From assembly GCA_002298605.1 (NCBI GenBank), contig DBKS01000050.1, positions 1 through 8,375 on the forward strand: 8,375 nucleotides of DNA, in the 5' to 3' direction. Source of the stretch: Bifidobacterium sp. UBA744 (lineage in GTDB: Bacteria; Actinomycetota; Actinomycetes; Actinomycetales; Bifidobacteriaceae). Positions 1 through 5,515 of this stretch are shown piece after piece. Made by a program: the position numbers and the translations under genes. The notes beneath the pieces are model-generated. The model saw only the letters and a program-made list of their open reading frames with translations. It ran no database searches and was not told the DNA's origin. Positions within the stretch are counted from its first letter, which is position 1, and every line of letters starts with the position of its first letter.

Positions 1-2022
1 GGCGCGGAACATCCTGCGGTAGAGGCGGTTGTCGCGACGCAGCCATTCCACCGCGTTGCCGTCGGGCGTGGTGGCCAGCGCGGAGTCGATGTGGCCGAAT
101 GTGGTCCATTGCACGTCTTTATACGGCACCATGATCTGTGGGCGGCGCGAGGACCTGCCGTTGCGACCGGTGAAGAGGTTGCTCAGCAGCATCCGCAGCA
201 GCATGCCCTTGATCTGCCTGCCTGACATGGCGCCCATCTCATTGACATACAGACGCTCCGGTTCCGGAATCGATTCAAGATCGCGGATCACCGTGGAATC
301 CTCGAAGCCCTCGCGCGCCTTGCGTACGCGGTCGATCAGCCCCGGCATGCCCTGCGCCACGGCCTGCGGCCCCTCCAACAGGTCCCTCATGGCCATGTTG
401 CGCAATTGCATCGCCGAATAGGTGAGCTTGCAGCCGGCATTGACATCGCCGGCCACCATCTCCTTGAGAAAGCTCGGATTCGGCTTGTCGAACCTGCGCA
501 GTGCCTGGATCCAGAAGTTGCGCAGGACGAAATAGCATTCCCAGGTGCGCATGGGATCCTTGTCGTGCCAAGCCTGGTGCCATACGGCCACGCCGGGAAG
601 GCTGACGGTCCGATAGCCCGCCGACCGGGCTCGAAGTCCGAACTCGACGTCATCGTGCTTGATGAACACCGGCATGGGCAATCCGATGTCGCGGATCACC
701 CTCGTGGGGATCAGACACATCCACCAGGCGTTGTAGTCGGTTTCGATGCGCTGATGCCACTCCGGGGATTCGGCGAGCGGCTGCTGCGCGAAATCATGGT
801 CGTACGGGCGGCCGATCAGCGGGCCGTGCATATTGGTGTGAGCGTCCCAATGCTCGCCGAGGGTGCGCAGCACCGTGCGATTGTCGATATGGAACATGCC
901 TCCGCCGACGATCGTTGGGCGTTTGGTGTAGTCGGCGAAATTGACGGCGCGGACGATGGATTCCGGCTCGCTGATGGCATCGTCGTCCAGCATCAGGGCG
1001 TAGGCGCTGTCGCCGGCTTTCAGCGTCTCGACCATGCCGCGGGTGAAACCGCCGGACCCGCCCAGATTCCCCTGACGCAGGTAGGTGAGCTGGTCGCCCA
1101 GGTTAGCTGCCGTGTCGGCGAAGCCGGGCTGGTCGCGCACCAGATCGGTGCCCTGGTCGATGCAATACACCGTGTCGAGCCGCTCGCGCAGCGCGGGTTC
1201 GCCGGCGATGGCCTTCAGCTGGTTATGGCAGTAGGGGGCGCGATTGAACGTGGTGATGGCAATCGACAGCTTGGAGCCGTCGGGCATGACGCGATTCCGC
1301 GCTGGAACCGCCCACTGGGCGTTCGCCATGGTGAACGGGGAATCGCCGTCGGAACGCAGGTCCGCCCAGAGGTATCCGCCGTCCAGCATGCCATTGAGTG
1401 CGAGATCCACGGAATGGGAGCTTGCGGTCTTCTCGCGATGCTCGATTGTGGCGACGGGCGAGGCCAGCCCGCGTGCATTGGATTTCATGAGGATCACAGT
1501 GCCCTCGCCGCTGAGTTCGGCGGAGAACCGTACCGTCCGCACTGTGGTCCAGCGCTGCCAATAGCTGCCGGGGAACGCGTTGAAGAAGGTGCAGAGCGAC
1601 ACGTGCTTATGCGCGGCCACGGTGAGACGGGAGCGGGATCCGATGCTCAGCAGCTCCTGTTCGGGGGTGTTCGGACGTCGGGTGATGCTGCTGTCGATTA
1701 GTTGACGCAGCTCGGAGGGGCCCATCGCCTTGACGTCGATGCGCGCAAGGTTGGCGAAGGCGTTGTCGGATGCCGCCTGAGGATGCGGCCTCGTCCACTC
1801 GACCACGTACAGCGGCATCGTGAGGTCCTGGTCTTTGACGGGAAAGACCACGCGATTGACGGTTTCCCACGCGTCGGCCGGTGCGGCTTGCGGATCTGGT
1901 GCTGCCTGCGCGGCCTGGGTGACCTGCGCGATTTGCTCGGTTGGCGCGGCCTGTGCGGCTCGTGCGGTTTGCTTGATTTGCTTGGTTGGTTCGGCTTGTG
2001 CGGCGCTAGACATGAGGCTCAT
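1..2022 (-). CDS. glfT2: GlfT2-like polymerising galactofuranosyltransferase, 3' end cut by the window edge
   Basis: The frame is open from an ATG at 2022 to base 1, giving 674 residues without a stop. By memory of mycobacterial GlfT2, about 60-70 C-terminal residues are missing. Residues 1-51 are an Ala/Gln-rich extension; about 55-245 match the N-terminal beta-domain (FNAFPGSYWQRWTT, 147-160); about 252-500 form the GT-A domain with TTFNR (257-261), NLGGSGGF (319-326), metal-binding DDD (346-348), WW (433-434), HDDVE (456-460) containing the presumed catalytic aspartate, and WHQAW (481-485); the rest is the helical C-terminal domain. The family adds galactofuranose from UDP-Galf to a growing galactan at the inner membrane face. 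The gene follows another glycosyltransferase by 14 bases, so co-transcription is likely. The start at 2022 has AGGCGG (2038-2033) 10 bases upstream; an in-frame ATG at 2013 is the alternative. Family assignment is strong; the exact acceptor and linkage are inferred. Confidence 0.88.
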   Translation of the reverse strand, partial: MSLMSSAAQAEPTKQIKQTARAAQAAPTEQIAQVTQAAQAAPDPQAAPADAWETVNRVVFPVKDQDLTMPLYVVEWTRPHPQAASDNAFANLARIDVKAMGPSELRQLIDSSITRRPNTPEQELLSIGSRSRLTVAAHKHVSLCTFFNAFPGSYWQRWTTVRTVRFSAELSGEGTVILMKSNARGLASPVATIEHREKTASSHSVDLALNGMLDGGYLWADLRSDGDSPFTMANAQWAVPARNRVMPDGSKLSIAITTFNRAPYCHNQLKAIAGEPALRERLDTVYCIDQGTDLVRDQPGFADTAANLGDQLTYLRQGNLGGSGGFTRGMVETLKAGDSAYALMLDDDAISEPESIVRAVNFADYTKRPTIVGGGMFHIDNRTVLRTLGEHWDAHTNMHGPLIGRPYDHDFAQQPLAESPEWHQRIETDYNAWWMCLIPTRVIRDIGLPMPVFIKHDDVEFGLRARSAGYRTVSLPGVAVWHQAWHDKDPMRTWECYFVLRNFWIQALRRFDKPNPSFLKEMVAGDVNAGCKLTYSAMQLRNMAMRDLLEGPQAVAQGMPGLIDRVRKAREGFEDSTVIRDLESIPEPERLYVNEMGAMSGRQIKGMLLRMLLSNLFTGRNGRSSRRPQIMVPYKDVQWTTFGHIDSALATTPDGNAVEWLRRDNRLYRRMFRA
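1870..2004 (-). repeat. 45-bp in-frame tandem repeat in the GlfT2-like N-terminus
   Basis: Three consecutive 45-bp units encode AAQAEPTKQIKQTAR (residues 7-21), AAQAAPTEQIAQVTQ (22-36) and a diverged AAQAAPDPQAAPADA (37-51). At DNA level, 1975-2004 and 1930-1959 match at 26 of 30 bases with an offset of exactly 45. The repeat precedes the conserved enzyme domains, so it is a linker or tail, perhaps helical, rather than part of the active site. The unit length is a multiple of three, so copy-number change would keep the frame. Confidence 0.85.
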
Positions 2023-2036
2023 TATAAACGTGCCGC

Positions 2037-3101
2037 CTATCGTCCGGTTGTGCCCTCCTCTTCATCCGTGGCCTTGTCTTCCGTCTCACCTTCCACGTCG
2101 CGCACCGCGCCGGCCACGGTGGCCTCTGCCGCCAGGATCTCCGCATTGCCGCGCGGGGCGGTGCCGAATCCGTCATGCCAGCCGCGGCGGAAGCAGTCGC
2201 GGATGAGGCGGCGGTCATGCGCCCGCAGATAGGTGAGCACCCAACGGCGCAGTGTTTTGAGCAGGAACTCCGCGTATTCCCGGCCGGTGAAATCCGTGCG
2301 GGAGTACCGCATCATCCACAGCTTGTTGCGCACTTCGTTGTAAAAGCGCTGTCCGGGATCCGCGTCGGACGAGCCGAACACCTTGGTTTTGTGCACCACG
2401 ACGCTGGCGGGCACGTAATATCCAATGCCGTCGCGCAGCAGCCGGGTGGTGAATTCGAAGTCGTCGTTCCACAGGAAATACGCGGCTCGCGGCAGGGCGT
2501 GCAGATCGCGCATCGTCGAGGCATTGAGCAGGCAGGAGACGAATGACAGTGACCGAACCTGGAACGGGGCCTCGACGGCGATGTCTCCGCCGGTCGCCGC
2601 ACCCAGCGTTGTGCCGCCTTTGGCGATCCACGTGCGTGGGCGCGGCCGGTTCATCAGATGCTCGCGCCCATCGGTCCACAGCGCCCTCGACCCCAGTATC
2701 GTCGGCCACTGCCCGTTGGCCCTGTCGCATTCCGTCGCCGTGTCCAGCAGGCGTTCCAGCGCGGTGGGGGTGGGAATCGTGTCGTCATCCATCAGCCAGA
2801 CGAACTCGGCGTCGACCGCGAGCCCCGCGCCGCTGCGCGACTGCTGCCGCAGAGCCAGCGCCAGCCCCGCGCAGAATCCGCCCGCACCCCCGTAATTGCA
2901 GCCCAGCGGAATAACCTCCGGCTGGGATGGGTGCGTGTGGGCCACCTGCAGCGCATGGTCGGTGCTGGCGTTGTCCACAACAATCAGGTGGTCGACCGGT
3001 CGGCTTTGCCGGGCGAGCCCGTCGAGACATTCGCGCAGCAGCGCCTCGCGATTGTACGACACCACCACCGCGGTCACCTTGATGTTGTTGTAAGCAGTCA
3101 T
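2037..3101 (-). CDS. Family 2 glycosyltransferase, GlfT1-like (galactofuranosyl- or rhamnosyl-transferase)
   Basis: A 354-residue soluble GT-A enzyme with no signal peptide or membrane segment. Visible motifs are VVVSYNR (12-18), VVDNAST (41-47) for nucleotide binding, NYGGAGGF (69-76), the metal-binding DDD (105-107, in WLMDDDT), WNDDFEF (211-217) with the likely catalytic aspartate, and VVVHKT (234-239). The NxGGAGGF motif and overall order resemble mycobacterial GlfT1, which puts the first galactofuranose residues on a rhamnose-bearing lipid linker; WbbL-type rhamnosyltransferases are also related. It has about 50 residues more than GlfT1 as I recall it, partly an acidic C-terminal tail (335-351, Glu/Asp-rich). 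It is the first gene of a minus-strand pair with the GlfT2-like gene and is divergent from rmlB. Such a neighbourhood fits a starter enzyme (this gene) followed by a polymerase (next gene). The start is preceded by a CATAAT element 7 bases upstream and no good ribosome-binding site. Confidence 0.85.
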   Translation of the reverse strand: MTAYNNIKVTAVVVSYNREALLRECLDGLARQSRPVDHLIVVDNASTDHALQVAHTHPSQPEVIPLGCNYGGAGGFCAGLALALRQQSRSGAGLAVDAEFVWLMDDDTIPTPTALERLLDTATECDRANGQWPTILGSRALWTDGREHLMNRPRPRTWIAKGGTTLGAATGGDIAVEAPFQVRSLSFVSCLLNASTMRDLHALPRAAYFLWNDDFEFTTRLLRDGIGYYVPASVVVHKTKVFGSSDADPGQRFYNEVRNKLWMMRYSRTDFTGREYAEFLLKTLRRWVLTYLRAHDRRLIRDCFRRGWHDGFGTAPRGNAEILAAEATVAGAVRDVEGETEDKATDEEEGTTGR

Positions 3102-3123
3102 ATCGTCTATTATGCGCTACGCT
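3085..3123 (+). promoter_or_regulatory. Candidate promoter region for rmlB
   Basis: Two alternatives are visible. One is TTGTTG (3085-3090), a 17-bp spacer, and TATTAT (3108-3113, 5 of 6 to consensus), giving a leader of about 10 bases. The other is a TANNNT-type -10, TACGCT (3118-3123), 7 bases before the ATG at 3131, giving a leaderless mRNA. There is no clear ribosome-binding site before the ATG. The TATTAT option overlaps the opposite-strand CATAAT, so the two divergent promoters may compete. Its -35 lies inside the divergent glycosyltransferase gene. Confidence 0.4.
3109..3114 (-). promoter_or_regulatory. Candidate -10 element (CATAAT) for the glycosyltransferase pair
   Basis: Read on the minus strand, CATAAT (3114-3109) matches TATAAT at 5 of 6 positions. 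It ends 7 bases before the ATG at 3101, which would put transcription start at or next to the start codon, giving a leaderless mRNA. No convincing -35 box is seen at the right distance (CAGTCA at 17 bp is poor). No Shine-Dalgarno sequence is present, which supports the leaderless reading. Confidence 0.45.
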
Positions 3124-3130
3124 GTCGGGT

Positions 3131-4165
3131 ATGACTGAAGGTGTAGGCGACGTCGCATTCAATCCGCGCAACATCATCGTGACCGGCGGATGCGGGTTCA
3201 TCGGGGCGAATTTCGTGCGCCATGTGGTGCGCGAGCATCCCGGCGTGCGGGTGACGGTGCTGGATGCGCTGACCTATGCGGGCAATCCGGCGAATATAGC
3301 CGGGTTGCCGGCGGATCGCGTGAGCCTGGCGCATGGCGATATCCGCGACGCCGATCTGCTGGACCGCCTCGCGCCGGGGCATGACGCCATCGTGCATTTT
3401 GCCGCGGAATCGCATAACGACAATTCGATCGCGGATCCGGAGCCCTTTATCGCCACCAATGTGGAGGGCACGTATCGGCTGCTGGAGGTCGCGCGCAGGT
3501 ATCATCTGCGCTTCCATCACATCTCCACCGACGAGGTGTATGGCGATTTGGCCCTCGATGATCCCCGCCGCATGACCGAGGAGTCGCCCTACCGCCCCTC
3601 GTCGCCGTATTCCGCGTCGAAGGCCGCCTCCGACATGCTGGTGCGCGCGTGGGTGCGCACGTATGGGATCGACGCCACGATCTCCAACTGTTCCAACAAT
3701 TACGGGCCATACCAGCATGTGGAAAAGTTCATTCCCCGGCAGGTGACGAACATCCTCGACGGGTTGCGGCCCAAACTCTACGGCGACGGTCTTGACGTGC
3801 GCGACTGGATCCACACCGAGGACCATTGCTCGGCGATCTGGGCGGTGCTGACGCGCGGGAGGCGCGGCGAAACCTACCTGGTCGGCGCCGACGGTGAGCG
3901 CGATAATCTCACCGTGCTGCGTTCCATTCTGCGTCTGATGGGTCGCAACCCCGACGATTTCGACCATGTGCGCAACCGTCCGGGAGCGGATCGCCGCTAT
4001 GCACTCGATGCGGGCAAGCTGCGTCGCGAATTGGGTTGGCGGCCGGTCCGTACCGATTTCGAAGCGGGATTGGCTCGGACCATTGATTGGTATCGCGCCC
4101 ATCGTGACTGGTGGGAGCCGGCCAAGCGGGCCACCGAGGCGAAATATCGAGCACAGGGACAGTGA
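3131..4165 (+). CDS. rmlB: dTDP-glucose 4,6-dehydratase
   Basis: A 344-residue extended short-chain dehydrogenase, normal length for RmlB. It converts dTDP-D-glucose to dTDP-4-keto-6-deoxy-D-glucose in the cytoplasm, the second step of dTDP-L-rhamnose synthesis. The Rossmann motif GGCGFIG (19-25) binds NAD. HFAAESH (89-95) is the typical RmlB stretch. The catalytic triad residues T133, D134, E135 (in STDEVYG) and Y160/K164 (YSASK) are all present, followed by NCSNNYGPYQ, another RmlB hallmark. No rmlA, rmlC or rmlD lies beside it in this window. It diverges from two GlfT-type glycosyltransferases with only 29 bases between start codons, so its rhamnose product is probably used in the same polysaccharide, for example as the linker or backbone sugar. 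The ATG at 3131 is supported by the upstream -10-like elements; translation is probably leaderless or weakly led. Confidence 0.93.
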   Translation: MTEGVGDVAFNPRNIIVTGGCGFIGANFVRHVVREHPGVRVTVLDALTYAGNPANIAGLPADRVSLAHGDIRDADLLDRLAPGHDAIVHFAAESHNDNSIADPEPFIATNVEGTYRLLEVARRYHLRFHHISTDEVYGDLALDDPRRMTEESPYRPSSPYSASKAASDMLVRAWVRTYGIDATISNCSNNYGPYQHVEKFIPRQVTNILDGLRPKLYGDGLDVRDWIHTEDHCSAIWAVLTRGRRGETYLVGADGERDNLTVLRSILRLMGRNPDDFDHVRNRPGADRRYALDAGKLRRELGWRPVRTDFEAGLARTIDWYRAHRDWWEPAKRATEAKYRAQGQ

Positions 4166-4196
4166 CATCGCGGCGGGGCCTGCGGCGAGAGGGAGG

Positions 4197-4251
4197 TGCG
4201 GCGGCGCTGCGGCGAGATTGCGGCGGCATTGCGGAGCTTGTGCGCGGCAAT
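4197..4251. repeat. Five 11-bp degenerate tandem repeats, consensus TGCGGCG(A/G)NAT
   Basis: In the gap between rmlB and the membrane protease gene, units start at 4197, 4208, 4219, 4230 and 4241, each exactly 11 bases apart: TGCGGCGGCGC, TGCGGCGAGAT, TGCGGCGGCAT, TGCGGAGCTTG, TGCGCGGCAAT. An additional TGCGGCGAGA lies at 4181-4190, out of phase. The 11-base period is close to one helical turn. A 7-bp inverted repeat, GCATTGC (4226-4232) and GCAATGC (4247-4253), overlaps the array but has no T-run, so it is not a convincing terminator. Confidence 0.75.
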
Positions 4252-4265
4252 GCATGGTTCGTTTG

Positions 4266-4295
4266 TTGGCAATGACGCCTGCTGGTGGTTATCTT
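4266..4295 (+). promoter_or_regulatory. Candidate promoter of the CPBP protease gene, leaderless
   Basis: TTGGCA (4266-4271, 5 of 6 to TTGACA), an 18-bp spacer, and TATCTT (4290-4295, 4 of 6 to TATAAT). The -10 ends 5 bases before the ATG at 4301, so the transcript should begin at or just after the A of the ATG. No Shine-Dalgarno sequence exists in front of the ATG. A direct repeat GGCAATG at 4246-4252 and 4268-4274, 22 bases apart, overlaps the -35 and could be an operator; that is speculation. Confidence 0.5.
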
Positions 4296-4300
4296 GAACT

Positions 4301-5479
4301 ATGACGATGCCACCGCAGTATCCCCAGTACCCTCCGCAGCAGTCACTGCCGCCGCTGCAGCCGCGACCGGTGATCGTGCCGCCGGCGAACCCCGAGACCA
4401 TGCGCCGGCGGATCATGCGGCAGGCGGTTGGTCGGCCCGCCGGCATGGTGCTGGCCTACTACGTGGTCGCACAGGTCGCCGGCGCCGTCGCCATGTTGGT
4501 GATGCTGCTGCCGTATCTCGGGCGGCTGGTCGGTCATATGGCGGGCGCCCAATCGGCCCAATCAGGCCAATGGGACCAAGCCGGCCTGCAGGACGTGGAC
4601 AGTGTGGTCGACGGCGTGACGCAGCAGGCTTTGCAACTGGCCGGATGGACCAACCTCATCGGCTTCGGTACGGGCATGCTGCTGATCCTGGCGCTGAATC
4701 GCAGTATGGTGTTCCGCCGTGAATTCTGGTCGGGCGGCGCCGCATACCCATGCCCATGCCCATACCGCATGACGTCCGGTGCGCCCCATCCCGCGCCCTC
4801 CCGTCCGGTCGCCGCACATATGCGCGGCGGATGGCTCCTGGATTTCATCGTGCTCATGGTCACGGCCCAGGCGGCGTTCGTGCTGTTGCAGCTCGTGATG
4901 TCCGCATTCGGCGCGGACGTGACCTCGCAGAGCATGGAGTACATCAACCAGAGCACCATCACCTGGGAGATGTGGCTGTACGTCGGGCTGATCGGGCCGG
5001 TGTTCGAGGAGATTGTATTCCGCGGCGTGCTGCTCCGGGCACTCGCACCCTATGGCCGCGACTTCGCCATCCTCACGTCGGCGGTGATGTTCGGGCTGTA
5101 TCACGGCGACTTCACGCAGGGATTGTTCGCGTTCGTCATAGGCCTGCTGCTGGGGTTCGTGGCGATGGAGTACTCGCTGCTGTGGTCGGTCGCATTGCAT
5201 GTGTTCAACAATGCGGTGATCGGCGGCGCATTGGACCAGTTGGCCTCGTACTACGGGGATGCGGGCGAGGGCGTCTACGCCGCGGTCCTGCTGGCGGTCG
5301 GCATTGTCGGCGGGCTGATTGTGCTCGTGCGCCACGGCCGTGAAATCCGCGCATACGCCCATGTTCACCGATCGCCGCGCGGCACCTACTGGGGGTGGAC
5401 CTCGGCCCGGTTCCTCGTATACGTTATCGTCACCGGCTTGTTGGTCCTCTTTTCGCTGATCGCCATCATCCCCTCGTAG
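4301..5479 (+). CDS. CPBP-family (Rce1/AbiI-like) intramembrane metalloprotease
   Basis: A 392-residue polytopic membrane protein. Residues 4-28 are a cytoplasmic Pro/Gln-rich tail. Hydrophobic segments lie at about 47-72, 115-132, 178-203, 222-240, 254-267, 271-289, 291-309, 325-343 and 369-390. The CPBP signature is complete: E236, E237 and R241 (EEIVFRG), F264 and H268 (FGLYHGD), and H300 with N304 (HVFNN). These residues form the metal-dependent active site in this family, so it is probably an active protease. A hydrophilic loop at 144-172 contains the odd peptide YPCPCPY. Family members process prenylated or peptide substrates, or give bacteriocin self-immunity; the substrate here cannot be read from sequence. 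The gene follows rmlB by 135 bases with its own candidate promoter and precedes the dihydroorotate dehydrogenase gene by 36 bases. Confidence 0.88.
   Translation: MTMPPQYPQYPPQQSLPPLQPRPVIVPPANPETMRRRIMRQAVGRPAGMVLAYYVVAQVAGAVAMLVMLLPYLGRLVGHMAGAQSAQSGQWDQAGLQDVDSVVDGVTQQALQLAGWTNLIGFGTGMLLILALNRSMVFRREFWSGGAAYPCPCPYRMTSGAPHPAPSRPVAAHMRGGWLLDFIVLMVTAQAAFVLLQLVMSAFGADVTSQSMEYINQSTITWEMWLYVGLIGPVFEEIVFRGVLLRALAPYGRDFAILTSAVMFGLYHGDFTQGLFAFVIGLLLGFVAMEYSLLWSVALHVFNNAVIGGALDQLASYYGDAGEGVYAAVLLAVGIVGGLIVLVRHGREIRAYAHVHRSPRGTYWGWTSARFLVYVIVTGLLVLFSLIAIIPS
4743..4766 (+). repeat. Hexanucleotide repeat, four CAT(A/G)CC copies
   Basis: Copies at 4743-4748 (CATACC), 4749-4754 and 4755-4760 (CATGCC), and 4761-4766 (CATACC) lie in the CPBP protease gene and encode the mirror-symmetric peptide YPCPCPY in a loop between membrane segments. 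Gain or loss of a unit would add or remove a Cys-Pro pair without a frameshift. Confidence 0.7.
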
Positions 5480-5503
5480 GCATTCCGTGCCCACCCCACG
5501 GCA

Positions 5504-5509
5504 TACCCT
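5504..5509 (+). promoter_or_regulatory. Candidate -10 element (TACCCT) before the dihydroorotate dehydrogenase gene
   Basis: TACCCT fits the relaxed actinobacterial TANNNT -10 pattern and ends 6 bases before the ATG at 5516. No ribosome-binding site precedes the ATG, so a leaderless transcript is possible; read-through from the protease gene is the alternative. No -35 box is convincing. A weak hairpin (CCGTG 5485-5489, CACGG 5497-5501) lies just upstream. Confidence 0.3.
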
Positions 5510-5515
5510 TGCGGT

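Noticed and set aside
406..1701. 431-codon plus-strand frame within the GlfT2-like gene
   Set aside because: It is the antisense shadow of a gene with a full set of GlfT2 motifs; its composition is Gly/Ala/His-rich and no domain is visible.
4226..4253. Inverted repeat GCATTGC / GCAATGC as an rmlB terminator
   Set aside because: Only 7 bp with a 14-base loop and no following T-run; it also coincides with the 11-bp repeat units and may be a by-product of them.
3110..4255. 381-codon minus-strand frame over rmlB
   Set aside because: Antisense shadow of a well-defined rmlB; it would also need to read through the intergenic repeat array.
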